From the NCBI RefSeq assembly GCF_029016485.1, contig NZ_CP092106.1, positions 124,001 through 188,000 of the forward strand: DNA of 64,000 nt, read 5' to 3'. Within the stretch, counting starts at the first letter, position 1. The number at the start of each line of letters is the position of its first letter. The notes below the pieces were generated by a model. The model was given only the letters and a program-made list of their open reading frames with translations. It did not search any database and was not told the origin of the DNA. The DNA comes from Vibrio sp. JC009. GTDB taxonomy: Bacteria; Pseudomonadota; Gammaproteobacteria; Enterobacterales; Vibrionaceae. Positions 9,399 to 18,612 of this stretch are shown here, piece after piece. Made by a program: the position numbers and the translations under genes.

Positions 9399-9947
9399 AT
9401 GAACTTGTCAGCAAAAACAGTAGTAGTGATTGCTATTGGTGCGGCTCTGTATGGCATCGGTGGTCTTCCGATGTTTGGTATACCGGTATTTGCGAATACA
9501 ACGCTAAAACCTGCAATGGCTATTCTGGCTCTGTTCTCTGTGCTTTACGGACCAATTGTCGGCTTTTTGGTTGGTTTTATCGGCCACTGGGTTACTGACC
9601 TGTTTGCTGGCTGGGGTGTCTGGCTGACCTGGGTTCTGGGTTCAGGTATTGTTGGTCTGGTTATTGGTCTGTTCCCTTCTATTACCAAGAAACGTCTTGC
9701 TGAAGGTCTGTTTGAAACCAAAGACTTTATCATTTTCGTGGTTCTTACTTTGGTAGGTAATGTTGTGGGCTACGGCTGCTCTGCATTTCTGGATACAGTG
9801 CTGTATGCAGAACCATTTACTAAGGTGTTCACACAGCTTGTTATCATCGCTGCAGGTAACAGCGTTCTGATTGCTGTTGTTGGCTTCTTTATTCTGAAGT
9901 CTGTTGCAAAGCGCAACCAGCAGAGCCGCAACCTGACAGAAGAATAA
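9399..9947 (+). CDS. ECF transporter substrate-binding (S) component, UPF0397 family
   Basis: A 182-residue, very hydrophobic membrane protein with about five or six segments, starting [19 protein letters not shown] after an AAAGGAA ribosome site. It matches the UPF0397/ECF S-component family, which gives specificity to energy-coupling-factor importers. Database names often call it a riboflavin S component. The MetJ-like boxes upstream instead suggest a methionine-related substrate, so the substrate is unproven. It is followed after 6 bp by the fused ATPase and then the T component. Confidence 0.88.
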   Translation: MNLSAKTVVVIAIGAALYGIGGLPMFGIPVFANTTLKPAMAILALFSVLYGPIVGFLVGFIGHWVTDLFAGWGVWLTWVLGSGIVGLVIGLFPSITKKRLAEGLFETKDFIIFVVLTLVGNVVGYGCSAFLDTVLYAEPFTKVFTQLVIIAAGNSVLIAVVGFFILKSVAKRNQQSRNLTEE

Positions 9948-9953
9948 TAGTTA

Positions 9954-11645
9954 ATGACGATCGAGTTTTCCGAGTTTTCATTTCAGTATGACTCACTAGA
10001 CAAACCTACTCTTAAAAATATCAATCTGCGGATTGAGAAAGGTGAGAAGGTTGTCATCGTTGGCCCTAGCGGTAGTGGAAAATCTACCCTGGGGCAATGT
10101 CTGAATGGTCTGATCCCTCATTCAATCAAAGGCCGCATATCCGGCAGTCTGAAGATAGACGGCAAGGATACACAGCAGTTTGATATGAATGCCTATACCG
10201 AGAAAGTCGGTACGGTATTGCAGGATACAGATAACCAGTTTGTTGGCCTGAGTATCGGTGAAGATATTGCGTTTGCCCTGGAAAACCAGCTGGTCAAAAG
10301 TATCGATATGTATCCGGTAGTTAAGGCGACCGCTCAACTGGTGGACCTTGAAAACATGCTGGAGCACTCTCCGCATGAGCTTTCGGGTGGCCAGAAGCAA
10401 CGTGTCTCCCTGGCTGGCATTTTGGTTGATGAAGTGGATGTTCTGCTTTTTGATGAGCCTCTTGCTGCTTTGGATCCGAAAACCAGTAAGAAAACCATCG
10501 ACATCATAGATAAGCTGCATTCAGACAGTGGAAAAACGGTCGTTATTATTGAGCATCGTCTCGAGGATGTACTGTACCGCAACGTAGATCGCGTCATATT
10601 AATTGATGGTGGCGAAATCATCGCAGATATGACGCCGGATGCACTGCTTTCATCGCCGCTTCTTGCAAAGCATGGGATCAGAGAGCCTCTCTATCTATCT
10701 GCTCTTAAGGCTGCCGGATGTCGTATTCAGGAAAGCGATAGCCCGTCCAGACTAGGGAATATGCCGGTTTCGGAATATATCGGGCCGGTATCTGAATGGT
10801 ATTGCCAGCGCACTCATCCGGTGGGTAGCGCTGAAGCCGGGCCTTTACTGAAACTAAATAACCTGAGCTTCTCCTACGATGGTGAAGAAAAGGCGCTTGA
10901 TGATGTGAGTTTTCAGGTCAGCAAAGGCGAGATGGTTTCTATTCTCGGCAAGAATGGCTCTGGTAAATCAACCCTGACCAAGCTGGTTATGGGGGTGATT
11001 CAGCCAGATGAAGGCTCGATCGAGATTAACGGCGAAGATCTGTCTGAGCTGTCGATCTTTGAGCGCAGCCAGAAGGTGGGCGTGGTAATGCAGAATCCGA
11101 ATCATATGATCTCGCATCATATGATTTTTGATGAGGTTGCTTTTGGCCTTCGTAACAGAGGCTATAAAGAGTCTGTTATCAAAGAGAAGGTTCTCAACGT
11201 TCTTGAGCTATGTGGCTTGAGTAAGTACCGCAACTGGCCTGTGGATGCACTGAGCTATGGTCAGAAGAAACGTGTCACTATCGCCTCAATTCTGGTGCTG
11301 GAACCTGAAATACTGATCCTGGATGAGCCGACAGCCGGGCAGGACTACAAAAATTACACTTCAATCATGCGCTTTGTTCAGAAATTGAATAAAGAACATG
11401 GCATTACGGTGATTGTTATCTCCCATGATATGCATCTGGTTCTGGAATACACCACCCGCTCTGTTGTTATCTCTGATAGCTGCTTAATCGCAGATGCTCC
11501 GATGACAAATGTATTTTCCGACCCGGAATTGCTCGGGAAGGCCAACCTGGCATTAACCAGTTTGTATGAGCTTGCTGTTGCGATGAATATTGATGATACC
11601 GATGCCTTTATGCAGCACTTTATTGATCAGGAGAAGGCCGCGTGA
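9954..11645 (+). CDS. ECF transporter fused double ATPase (EcfA-A')
   Basis: A 563-residue protein with two ABC ATPase domains in one chain. Domain 1 (about 1-235) has Walker A GPSGSGKSTL and signature LSGGQKQRVSLAG with DEPLAALDP. Domain 2 (about 295-530) has GKNGSGKSTLTK, a diverged signature LSYGQKKRVTIA, and DEPTAGQD. Fused A-A' subunits are typical of UPF0397-associated dedicated ECF transporters and power uptake through EcfT. The next gene's start overlaps its stop by 4 bp, indicating translational coupling. Confidence 0.93.
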   Translation: MTIEFSEFSFQYDSLDKPTLKNINLRIEKGEKVVIVGPSGSGKSTLGQCLNGLIPHSIKGRISGSLKIDGKDTQQFDMNAYTEKVGTVLQDTDNQFVGLSIGEDIAFALENQLVKSIDMYPVVKATAQLVDLENMLEHSPHELSGGQKQRVSLAGILVDEVDVLLFDEPLAALDPKTSKKTIDIIDKLHSDSGKTVVIIEHRLEDVLYRNVDRVILIDGGEIIADMTPDALLSSPLLAKHGIREPLYLSALKAAGCRIQESDSPSRLGNMPVSEYIGPVSEWYCQRTHPVGSAEAGPLLKLNNLSFSYDGEEKALDDVSFQVSKGEMVSILGKNGSGKSTLTKLVMGVIQPDEGSIEINGEDLSELSIFERSQKVGVVMQNPNHMISHHMIFDEVAFGLRNRGYKESVIKEKVLNVLELCGLSKYRNWPVDALSYGQKKRVTIASILVLEPEILILDEPTAGQDYKNYTSIMRFVQKLNKEHGITVIVISHDMHLVLEYTTRSVVISDSCLIADAPMTNVFSDPELLGKANLALTSLYELAVAMNIDDTDAFMQHFIDQEKAA

Positions 11646-12481
11646 AGGACTCTAAAATCTCTTTCGGTATTAACTATATAGATACCGGCTCACCGCTGCA
11701 TAAGCTTAACGGTATTACCAAGTTTATGCTGTTTATCGCCTGGACTACCGTAGTGCTGATTACCTTTGATATCAGAGTGATTGCTGCTTTGCTTTTGTCC
11801 GGCTTAGCTCTGTTAAAGCTATCAGCAGTACCCTTCCGAATCTATAAGCCACTGCTGATTGCGGCAGCAAGTGTTCTGACACTAAATGCGGTATTTATTT
11901 ATCTGCTCGCGCCTCAACAGGGAACAGAATATCTGGGCAGTGAAACTGTGCTGGTGAGCATGCCCTATGGCTACTCTGTTACACAGGAAACCCTGTTTTA
12001 TCTGGTAAACGTAACCCTGAAGTACTTCAGCATGTTCCCGATTGCGCTGGTGTTTGTATTTACCACCCATCCAACAGAGTTTGCTGCCAGCCTGAACCGC
12101 CTGGGTGTTCCGTACAAAATCGCCTATGCGGTGAGCCTGACTCTGCGTTATCTTCCTGAGATCAAAAAAGATTTTGTAAATATCATGCACGCTCAGCAAG
12201 CCAGAGGTGTGGAGCTATCGAAAAAGGCACCTCTGTTTTCCCGGTTCAAGAATATTGTCCGGATACTTGGACCTTTGATTTTCTCCAGTCTGGATAAAGC
12301 AGAAGACATCTCAAATGCCATGACATTACGCGGGTTCGGCAGGCATAAGAGCCGTACCTGGTATAGCTTAAAACCGCTGGGTAAAGTTGATGCCGTCTGG
12401 ATGCTGGTTATGCTGACGGTTGTGGTATTGGCTATTACTAAGCGAGTGATGGATGAGCAGTTGTTCTGGTATCCGTTTTAG
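11642..12481 (+). CDS. ECF transporter transmembrane component EcfT
   Basis: A 279-residue integral membrane protein, the third gene of the ECF operon (GTG start overlapping the ATPase stop). It has N-terminal hydrophobic segments (about 25-80 and 105-145) and the cytoplasmic coupling helices with the family Ala-Arg-Gly motif in AQQARGVEL and a second one near TLRGFGRHKS. These contact the two ATPase domains. The final segment ends near the C-terminus. Together the three genes form a complete, self-contained importer. Confidence 0.9.
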   Translation: MKDSKISFGINYIDTGSPLHKLNGITKFMLFIAWTTVVLITFDIRVIAALLLSGLALLKLSAVPFRIYKPLLIAAASVLTLNAVFIYLLAPQQGTEYLGSETVLVSMPYGYSVTQETLFYLVNVTLKYFSMFPIALVFVFTTHPTEFAASLNRLGVPYKIAYAVSLTLRYLPEIKKDFVNIMHAQQARGVELSKKAPLFSRFKNIVRILGPLIFSSLDKAEDISNAMTLRGFGRHKSRTWYSLKPLGKVDAVWMLVMLTVVVLAITKRVMDEQLFWYPF

Positions 12482-12764
12482 TGCTTTGCAACTTGTGTCA
12501 TCGTCGGTGTCACCAAAATTTGTCGAGCAACCTAGACGTCATTAAGTATCCCTAATTTGACAGTAATGTATATATTTGGAGGTTTTTTATACATGAAAGG
12601 TTTTATGTGTATAGATAACCCCAAAAATTATACATATTATAAAAATAGGCATAAGAAATTTGCATTCTTATGCCTATAAATAAACTGTACGCTGGTGGTA
12701 GCTACTAAATAACTCTGCCACCAGCCTTTAGAACTACTGCTAACTAACAGGTTTGGGGGAAAGC
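12482..12764. other. Gene-free gap between ecfT and yicC
   Basis: No convincing gene was seen. The gap holds a single met-box-like AGACGTCA at 12534-12541 (7 of 8 to consensus) and a perfect inverted repeat of 11 bp (ATAGGCATAAG 12645-12655, CTTATGCCTAT 12667-12677). On the minus strand that repeat is followed by TTTTATA, so it may end yicC transcripts. A second inverted repeat, GCTGGTGG/CCACCAGC (12691-12725), lies just beyond. Confidence 0.5.
12645..12677 (-). terminator. Possible terminator downstream of yicC
   Basis: An 11-bp perfect AT-rich stem with an 11-nt loop is followed on the minus strand by TTTTATAATA. It lies about 90 bp beyond the yicC stop. The low GC content of the stem makes this only a moderate candidate. 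Confidence 0.4.
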
Positions 12765-13631
12765 TTATTCTATATTCTGGATCTGTTCCCGCATCTGCTC
12801 AATCAGCACCTTAAGCTCCACACCAGAAGCCGTGATGTCCGTACTGATAGACTTAGAAGCCAGCGTATTTGATTCGCGGTTGAACTCCTGCATCATAAAG
12901 TCCAGACGACGGCCGCAGGCTCCACCTTTTTTCAGGATGTTGGTGGTTTCTTTTACGTGTGAGTCCAGGCGGTCAAGTTCTTCGGCTACATCGACTTTTT
13001 GCGCCAACAGGATTAGTTCCTGCTCTACTCGTGATGCATCCAGCTCGATTTTTGCCTCTTCAAACTTAGAGATTAAGCGTTCACGTTGCCACTCAAGAAT
13101 TTCAGGCATGCGGTTGCGAACCTTAACCACCTCTTGCGTGATTGCAGACAGACGCTGTTCAATCAGCGCCTTCATGTTATCGCCTTCACGGCCACGGGCT
13201 TCGATAAAGTCGGTTACCGCTTCATCAAACGCGCTCAGCAGATCCTGATTTACCGCATCCATATCCTGCTCTGGTGTTTCCATCACACCCTGCCACTGCA
13301 TAACCTGAAACGGGTTGATGCGGCTTAGCTCTCCGGTCATATGCATAACCTGCTCGGCAGCCTTGATAACCTGATTTGCCAGTGTTTCGTTGATGGTCAG
13401 CACGCCCTGAGCTGCTGGATTTGCTTCAAAGCGCAGGTGGCATTCAACCTTACCGCGTGCAAGACGTTTACGGAAACGCTCGCGAAGAATTGGCTCTAGC
13501 CCCCGGAATTGCTCTGGAAGGCGGAAGTAAGTTTCAAGATAGCGCTGGTTTACAGAACGAATTTCCCAGACTGCGTTGCCCCAATCACCTTTCACTTCTT
13601 TGCGCGCATAGGCGGTCATGCTGTAGATCAT
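12765..13631 (-). CDS. yicC: YicC family endoribonuclease
   Basis: A 288-residue protein of the YicC/YloC family (E. coli 287). It has an N-terminal YicC domain starting MIYSMTAYARKE and a C-terminal DUF1732 region that ends in KVLIEQMREQIQNIE. E. coli YicC was shown to act as an RNase that affects the small RNA RyhB. Conserved features include the MQEFNRESNTLASKS segment near the end. It is divergent from rph, as in many gammaproteobacteria. The intervening 190 bp should contain both promoters, with a TATAAT at 13781-13786 facing rph. Confidence 0.94.
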   Translation of the reverse strand: MIYSMTAYARKEVKGDWGNAVWEIRSVNQRYLETYFRLPEQFRGLEPILRERFRKRLARGKVECHLRFEANPAAQGVLTINETLANQVIKAAEQVMHMTGELSRINPFQVMQWQGVMETPEQDMDAVNQDLLSAFDEAVTDFIEARGREGDNMKALIEQRLSAITQEVVKVRNRMPEILEWQRERLISKFEEAKIELDASRVEQELILLAQKVDVAEELDRLDSHVKETTNILKKGGACGRRLDFMMQEFNRESNTLASKSISTDITASGVELKVLIEQMREQIQNIE

Positions 13632-13822
13632 TGAAATACCTTTTTTGTCATCAGGCTTCTTAGAATTGGTAAGGCTGATAACCTGTTAGATTAGTTTGGA
13701 ATTGCCGACATGTTAGCACAGTTTCATTGCCAGCATGCTTTGAAAATTGACTGCTACTATGAAGAGTGTAGTAATTCCTATATAATTCTGCGCCAATTGT
13801 GTCCCCTTATTAGGAAATTTTC

Positions 13823-14539
13823 ATGCGTCCAAACGACAGAAAACCAGAACAAGTTCGCCCTATCAAACTGACCCGTAACTACACAGCGTATGCGGAAGGC
13901 TCTGTGCTGGTAGAGTTTGGTAACACCAAGGTGCTTTGTAACGCATCTGTGGAAGAAAATGTTCCTCGCTGGCTAAAAGGTCAGGGCAGAGGCTGGGTAA
14001 CGGCTGAATATGGCATGCTGCCTCGTGCAACTCATTCGCGTAACCGTCGTGAAGCTGCCAGTGGCAAGCAGGGCGGCCGTACAATGGAAATCCAACGCCT
14101 TATTGCCCGCAGCCTGCGTGCAGTGGTTGACCTGGAAGCCATGGGCGAAATTATGATTACCGTTGACTGCGATGTAATCCAGGCAGATGGTGGTACCCGT
14201 ACCGCTTCTATCTCGGGTGCAAGCGTAGCAATGGCTGACGCGTTCAAGCATCTAGTGAAGGCTGGTAAGCTGAAAGCTAACCCGATGAAGGGTCATGTTG
14301 CTGCAGTTTCTGTTGGCATCGTAGGCGGAGAAGCACTTTGTGACCTTGAGTATGTAGAAGACTCAGCTGCCGACACCGATATGAATGTTGTGATGACAGA
14401 AGAAGGTAAGATGATCGAGGTTCAGGGTACTGCAGAGGGCGAACCTTTCAGCCATGCTGAACTTCTTGAGCTTCTGGATATTGCTCAGAAGGGCATTGCC
14501 GACATTGTCGAGATTCAGAAGTCGTCGTTAGAAGATTAA
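13823..14539 (+). CDS. rph: Ribonuclease PH
   Basis: A 238-residue phosphorolytic 3'-5' exoribonuclease that trims tRNA precursors. It has the full family length, so the frameshift known in E. coli K-12 is absent. Visible family features are the start [20 protein letters not shown], the basic [19 protein letters not shown] segment for tRNA binding, and the [15 protein letters not shown] and [16 protein letters not shown] active-site stretches with acidic residues. It is the leader gene of rph-pyrE, and its translation close to the attenuator probably sets pyrE expression. Confidence 0.97.
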   Translation: MRPNDRKPEQVRPIKLTRNYTAYAEGSVLVEFGNTKVLCNASVEENVPRWLKGQGRGWVTAEYGMLPRATHSRNRREAASGKQGGRTMEIQRLIARSLRAVVDLEAMGEIMITVDCDVIQADGGTRTASISGASVAMADAFKHLVKAGKLKANPMKGHVAAVSVGIVGGEALCDLEYVEDSAADTDMNVVMTEEGKMIEVQGTAEGEPFSHAELLELLDIAQKGIADIVEIQKSSLED

Positions 14540-14546
14540 TTTTTAG

Positions 14547-14574
14547 ATAGCTCCTTTTTAGGGGCTATTTTTTT
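14547..14574 (+). terminator. pyrE attenuator (intrinsic terminator after rph)
   Basis: ATAGCTCC (14547-14554) pairs with GGGGCTAT (14561-14568) through a 6-nt loop and is followed by seven T residues (14568-14574). It starts eight bases after the rph stop codon. In enterics, pyrE is controlled by UTP-sensitive attenuation in which ribosomes close to the end of rph block this hairpin when UTP is low. The spacing here fits the same mechanism. Confidence 0.8.
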
Positions 14575-14596
14575 ATATGAAGGAAAGAGGAATACC

Positions 14597-15238
14597 ATGA
14601 AAGCATATCAGCGTGAATTTATTGAATTTGCCCTGGAAAAGGAAGTTCTTAAGTTTGGTGAGTTTACTTTGAAATCGGGCCGTAAGAGCCCTTACTTCTT
14701 CAACGCTGGCCTGTTTAATACAGGCAGAGACCTGGCTCGCCTTGGTCGCTTTTATGCTGCGGCTCTGGCTGACTCGGGCATTGAATATGATGTGCTGTTT
14801 GGCCCGGCTTACAAAGGCATCCCTATTGCAACAACAACAGCGGTTGCGCTGGCAGATCACCATGATGTGGATACGCCATACTGTTTTAACCGTAAAGAAG
14901 CGAAGGACCATGGTGAAGGCGGCAATCTGGTAGGCAGCCCACTAGAAGGTCGCATTATGCTGGTGGATGATGTAATTACAGCGGGTACTGCGATTCGTGA
15001 GTCTATGGAAATCATCAAAGCGAATGGTGCGGATCTGGCTGGTGTTCTGGTTGCTATCGACCGCCAGGAGAAGGGCAAAGGTGAGCTTTCAGCTATTCAG
15101 GAAGTTGAGCGTGATTTTGGTTGTGCAGTGATTTCTATTGTAAGCCTGACTGACCTGGTTACTTATCTTGAAGAGAAAGGCGATAACGCTGAGCATCTTG
15201 AAGCGGTTAAAGCGTATCGTGCGGAGTTCGGGGTCTAA
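14597..15238 (+). CDS. pyrE: Orotate phosphoribosyltransferase
   Basis: A 213-residue enzyme, the same length as E. coli PyrE. It transfers phosphoribose from PRPP to orotate, making OMP in de novo pyrimidine synthesis. The PRPP-binding motif is [16 protein letters not shown] (about residues 120-135). The flexible catalytic loop lies in [12 protein letters not shown] (about 99-110). A GGAAAGAGGA ribosome site precedes the ATG. It sits directly downstream of the attenuator in the rph-pyrE operon. Confidence 0.97.
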   Translation: MKAYQREFIEFALEKEVLKFGEFTLKSGRKSPYFFNAGLFNTGRDLARLGRFYAAALADSGIEYDVLFGPAYKGIPIATTTAVALADHHDVDTPYCFNRKEAKDHGEGGNLVGSPLEGRIMLVDDVITAGTAIRESMEIIKANGADLAGVLVAIDRQEKGKGELSAIQEVERDFGCAVISIVSLTDLVTYLEEKGDNAEHLEAVKAYRAEFGV

Positions 15239-15241
15239 AAA

Positions 15242-15320
15242 CCTCTAAGCAACAACCCCTCCTAACCTCCCCTTCGATGTAACTTCTTCGAAAGTCCGGC
15301 CTTTAGAGGCTAAGGGGAGG
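15242..15320. repeat. Nested inverted repeat between pyrE and lpxM
   Basis: CCTCCCCTT (15266-15274) is complementary to AAGGGGAGG (15312-15320). Outside and inside it, CCTCTAAG (15242-15249) is matched by CTTTAGAGG (15301-15309). The gap lies between convergent genes, so the fold probably acts as a bidirectional end region. The CCTCCCCT arms resemble the hairpin at 1540-1560. Confidence 0.5.
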
Positions 15321-15385
15321 AACTTTTCTCTGCACCATTGAATTTATGGATAAGAGTTAACTTCCTTGAAAAGAGGAAGTGCCCG

Positions 15386-16339
15386 TTAATCGTAAATCTG
15401 CGACCCATCCCTTTGTGTCTTCAGCAGCGCCAGATTCCACATATACTGCTCAGGCCTTGGTGTAACCAAATCTTCAATCGCCTGATTCATCCTTCTTGCA
15501 TCTGTCTCTTCATCACCGGTCGGGAAGTCTTCAAGTGCTGGCAAAATGTGTACTTCATACTTACCGGTTTTATCATTGTAAGCGGGAAGTACAGGAACCA
15601 CTTTAGCTCTGGAAAGCCTTGCCATCTTACCGAAGCCTTTCAGCGTCGCTTTTTCCGTGCCGAAGAAAGGCACAAACACAGAGTTCGCCGCACCATGGTC
15701 TTCATCTGGCAGCCAGTAACCCACATAACCATCTTTGATGGAACGGATAAAAGGCTTGATACCAGCGCTGCGGGCAAAGATGCGTCCGCCATACTGCATA
15801 CGCTGAACATGCATCAGCCAGTCACCGATAGGGTTTTTCTGAGGCTTCATAATGGTTGAGATTTTGTAGCCTCTTGCGGCCAGCATTATCGCCGGATAAT
15901 CCACCGCCCAGGCGTGCGGAGCAAGAATGATCACTTTCTCGCCCTTATCCAGATAAGGGATGATGTTCTCTTCCCCAATCATCTCGCCACGGTTCTGGTT
16001 ATGTTTAGTTGAGCGGACAAGAAGCTCCGAGTAACCAAGCATAAACTGAGTCGCCTTGGCAAAGCAGCCGTAGAGCAGTTCCTGAACCTCCTGCTCGCTT
16101 TTTTCAGGAAAGCATCGGGTCAGATTTGTTCTGGTCCGGCGGATAATTCTTCCGTTGCGGTTTACGATAACTTTTGAAAGTGAAGCGGCTATCTTGTCTC
16201 TGATTTTTGGTGGAATAAACGCCAGCAGTACTGCAAACACCATTCCCAGCCAGGTAGGCCAGTGTTTAGGGTGCAGAAACTCCCATTTAAAAGTGGGGTT
16301 ATATAGATAACTGTCGATACTGTTTTTATTGTTGGTCAT
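15386..16339 (-). CDS. lpxM: Lipid A late acyltransferase LpxM/LpxN type
   Basis: A 317-residue inner-membrane acyltransferase adding a secondary acyl chain to Kdo2-lipid A. The catalytic H-x4-D motif is HAWAVD (His142, Asp147). LPDEDHG and RPEQYMWNLALLK match E. coli LpxM (MsbB) better than LpxL. In Vibrio cholerae the gene at this place is LpxN, which adds a hydroxylated acyl group linked to polymyxin resistance; which acyl donor applies here cannot be read from sequence. It is 12 bp downstream of the lpxL-type gene and forms an operon with it. Confidence 0.92.
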   Translation of the reverse strand: MTNNKNSIDSYLYNPTFKWEFLHPKHWPTWLGMVFAVLLAFIPPKIRDKIAASLSKVIVNRNGRIIRRTRTNLTRCFPEKSEQEVQELLYGCFAKATQFMLGYSELLVRSTKHNQNRGEMIGEENIIPYLDKGEKVIILAPHAWAVDYPAIMLAARGYKISTIMKPQKNPIGDWLMHVQRMQYGGRIFARSAGIKPFIRSIKDGYVGYWLPDEDHGAANSVFVPFFGTEKATLKGFGKMARLSRAKVVPVLPAYNDKTGKYEVHILPALEDFPTGDEETDARRMNQAIEDLVTPRPEQYMWNLALLKTQRDGSQIYD

Positions 16340-16351
16340 GCAACCGGAGTC

Positions 16352-17296
16352 CTAAAGATAGCGTTCATTTGTTCTGTCGTGATCAGGCATGGATTTGAAG
16401 CGTTTATGCAGCCACATCCACTGATCTAGCCCTCTTAGGATAACCTTCTCCATATACTTATTCATAAGTGCAGCAGCGGCTTCCATATCCTTTTGAGGAT
16501 AGATTTCATGCATGGAGTCATCCAGGATGATTTCGTACTTACCATCCTTAGTTCTGAATCCAGAGCCGGAGATAATAGCGCAATGGCTAGGATAGGCAAG
16601 AATACTAGGACCAGTGGTTGTACAAGCTTCCTCAACAGCAAAGAAAGGTACGAATACAGATTTGTTATGACCGTAATCGTGGTCCGGAAGATAGAACAGA
16701 CGCTGGCCTTTACGCAGAACACGGATCATCTCTTTCAGGTCTCTGCGGTCTACTAAAGTGTTGCCGTTATGCGTTCTTCCCCAGTACTGAATAAAGTCGT
16801 AAGCCGGGTTGGTATGCGGACGGTAAACACCATGACCAGGCATGCCGGCAATACCAAAAGCTCTTGCCGCAATTTCCAGATTCAGGGCGTGAACAAAACA
16901 GAGCAGGGCACCTTTACCCTCTTCTTCATAGCGGGAAAGTTGCTCCATGTTTTCATAGGTCAGAAAACGCTTCAGACGCCAGGCAGGCCAGAACCAGGCA
17001 ATTCCTGTTTCGATCAGAGCCATACCTGTGTTTTTGAAGTTCTCAACGACGATTGCATCAATCTCTTCTTTTGATTTCTCAGGGAAAGAGAGTTCAAGGT
17101 TGCGTGATGCAACATGAACACGCTTCTGGCCGTATTTCATGCCTATTTGGCCGATTTTACGCCCTGTAAACAGAAGAACTCTGTAGGGCATAATATTTAC
17201 AAAAAGGGCCAGAAAGCCAAAACCAAGCCAGACACCCCAGTTTTTAGGGTGCAGCAGAGAGATGGTGAAAGTTGGTTTGATGCTTCTTTTACTCAT
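16352..17296 (-). CDS. lpxL: Lipid A late acyltransferase LpxL type
   Basis: A 314-residue acyltransferase with one N-terminal membrane segment (about 22-40). The catalytic H-x4-E motif is HALNLE (His136, Glu141). YLPDHDYG and the terminal DQWMWLHKRFK are hallmarks of the LpxL branch, which transfers a lauroyl or myristoyl chain to the Kdo-bearing precursor before the LpxM-type step. It follows slmA by only 2 bp, so slmA-lpxL-lpxM are probably cotranscribed. A paralogue of its neighbour, it shares the N-terminal LHPKNW segment. Confidence 0.93.
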   Translation of the reverse strand: MSKRSIKPTFTISLLHPKNWGVWLGFGFLALFVNIMPYRVLLFTGRKIGQIGMKYGQKRVHVASRNLELSFPEKSKEEIDAIVVENFKNTGMALIETGIAWFWPAWRLKRFLTYENMEQLSRYEEEGKGALLCFVHALNLEIAARAFGIAGMPGHGVYRPHTNPAYDFIQYWGRTHNGNTLVDRRDLKEMIRVLRKGQRLFYLPDHDYGHNKSVFVPFFAVEEACTTTGPSILAYPSHCAIISGSGFRTKDGKYEIILDDSMHEIYPQKDMEAAAALMNKYMEKVILRGLDQWMWLHKRFKSMPDHDRTNERYL

Positions 17297-17298
17297 AT

Positions 17299-17889
17299 TT
17301 ATTGAATTTGAGCACTGAGCAGTGCCCAGTAATCCTCAAAGTTTTCCGTTGGCTTATATTTAAAATCTGAACGCACGAACCGGTTCAGGCTGCCTTCAAC
17401 CTGGCCCAGCAGCTGTGCCGCAAGTATTTTCTCATCCACAGGGAATGATTTGCCCTCACGCAGCTTTCTTTCTCTCAGAATCTGTCTTAGCTGAGTTTCA
17501 ATGCGTTCAAACAGCTGGTTGACTCTGCCTCTTAAGCGCTCATTTTCGAACATTAGAGCATGACCAGACAGTATTCGTGTCAGGCCTGGGTTTCTTTCAG
17601 CAAAGACTAGAATCAGCTGTAGCACAAGTCTCAGGCGCTGAAGGGTATCCTTTTCATCATCAAGAATACGGTTGATTCGTGGCATAATTGCCTCTTCCAT
17701 AAACTCGATTAAGCCTTCAAACATACGGGCTTTGCTTGGGAAGTGACGATATAAAGCTGCTTCTGAAACGCCAACCTGCTTAGCAAGTTTTGCTGTGGTA
17801 ATACGGGATGCGCCTTCATTAGATTCCAGCATATGGGCCAGAGCCTGAAGAATCTCTTCGCGACGATTGGATTTTCTCGTGCCGGTCAT
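17299..17889 (-). CDS. slmA: Nucleoid occlusion factor SlmA
   Basis: A 196-residue TetR-family protein (E. coli 198) that binds SlmA sites on the chromosome and disrupts FtsZ assembly over the nucleoid. The N-terminal helix-turn-helix reads [20 protein letters not shown] at about residues 27-48. The C-terminal dimer domain contains [20 protein letters not shown]. It keeps its usual place between dut and the acyltransferases. The dut terminator 110 bp upstream implies that slmA has its own promoter. Confidence 0.95.
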   Translation of the reverse strand: MTGTRKSNRREEILQALAHMLESNEGASRITTAKLAKQVGVSEAALYRHFPSKARMFEGLIEFMEEAIMPRINRILDDEKDTLQRLRLVLQLILVFAERNPGLTRILSGHALMFENERLRGRVNQLFERIETQLRQILRERKLREGKSFPVDEKILAAQLLGQVEGSLNRFVRSDFKYKPTENFEDYWALLSAQIQ

Positions 17890-17988
17890 GTACCAGTTCC
17901 TTTAATTACATTACTACTTCAGGACAACCATTGGTCCCAGAACATCATTCTAACAATAGTTCGTAGCTTTTCAGTTGAATAGGTAAAG

Positions 17989-18023
17989 AAAATGCGCGAA
18001 TTTTTGAATTATTCGCGCATTTT
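17989..18023 (-). terminator. Rho-independent terminator after dut
   Basis: AAAATGCGCGAAT (17989-18001) and ATTCGCGCATTTT (18011-18023) form a perfect 13-bp stem with a 9-nt loop. On the minus strand it is followed by CTTTACC after a TTTT stretch in the stem foot. It begins seven bases past the dut stop and separates coaBC-dut from slmA. Confidence 0.75.
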
Positions 18024-18030
18024 TAGGCGC

Positions 18031-18486
18031 TTATTGCTTACCTGAGTGACCAAAACCGCCTTCACCGCGTTTTGTCGCGTCGAAATCGTCAACAATGTTG
18101 AACTCTGCCTGTACCACAGGAACAAAGACAAGCTGAGCAATACGATCACCGGGTTCGATGGTGAATGTAGTCTGACCGCGGTTCCATACAGAAACCATCA
18201 GCTGACCCTGATAATCAGAGTCGATAAGACCAACCAGGTTACCAAGTACGATACCGTGCTTATGGCCAAGACCAGAGCGAGGCAGAATAGTCGCAGCAAG
18301 ATTGTGGTCGTTAATATGAATCGCCATACCGGTAGGAACAAGGTGAGTCTTACCCGGCTCTACGGTCAGCGCTTCGTCAAGGCAAGCTCTCAGATCGATA
18401 CCAGCCGAGCCTTCTGTTGCGTAGGTTGGTAGTGGGAACTCGCCGCCGATGCGGGAGTCGAGGATTTTTAGGTCGATTTGTTTCAT
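18031..18486 (-). CDS. dut: Deoxyuridine 5'-triphosphate nucleotidohydrolase
   Basis: A 151-residue trimeric dUTPase that hydrolyses dUTP to dUMP, preventing uracil incorporation in DNA and feeding dTMP synthesis. All five motifs are visible: [31 protein letters not shown] (catalytic Asp), [11 protein letters not shown], and the glycine-rich tail [10 protein letters not shown]. It is downstream of coaBC as in E. coli. Repeat C has been inserted in the coaBC-dut gap, directly upstream of its ATG, so its ribosome site is weak (AAAGGG within TACCC context). Confidence 0.97.
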   Translation of the reverse strand: MKQIDLKILDSRIGGEFPLPTYATEGSAGIDLRACLDEALTVEPGKTHLVPTGMAIHINDHNLAATILPRSGLGHKHGIVLGNLVGLIDSDYQGQLMVSVWNRGQTTFTIEPGDRIAQLVFVPVVQAEFNIVDDFDATKRGEGGFGHSGKQ

Positions 18487-18494
18487 GGGTAAAA

Positions 18495-18609
18495 GGGCCC
18501 TGGGGTTCTGGGCCCTGGGCCCTGGGAGTTAGCTGGTGGGGTTAGGTGAAGAGTATTTCACCCAGGTACCAGCAGGCTGCGAAGCAGCCGAACCCAGGGC
18601 CTAGGGCCT
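18495..18609 (-). repeat. Stop-adjacent repeat element, copy C (CCCTGGG type)
   Basis: The 115-bp element lies between coaBC and dut. At the dut side are three GGCCCTGGG-type units (18495-18526). At the coaBC side is a hairpin GGCTGC-GAA-GCAGCC (18575-18589) flanked by CCCAGG and CCCAGGGCC units. The six-pair stem keeps the GAA loop of the other copies but with a different, still paired, sequence. The element starts about three bases after the coaBC stop codon. Confidence 0.75.
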
Positions 18610-18612
18610 TAT

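Noticed and set aside
12526..12549. Second complete MetJ operator after ecfT
   Set aside because: Only one box (AGACGTCA) is good. The neighbours match at four of eight positions, so it was noted but not called as an operator.
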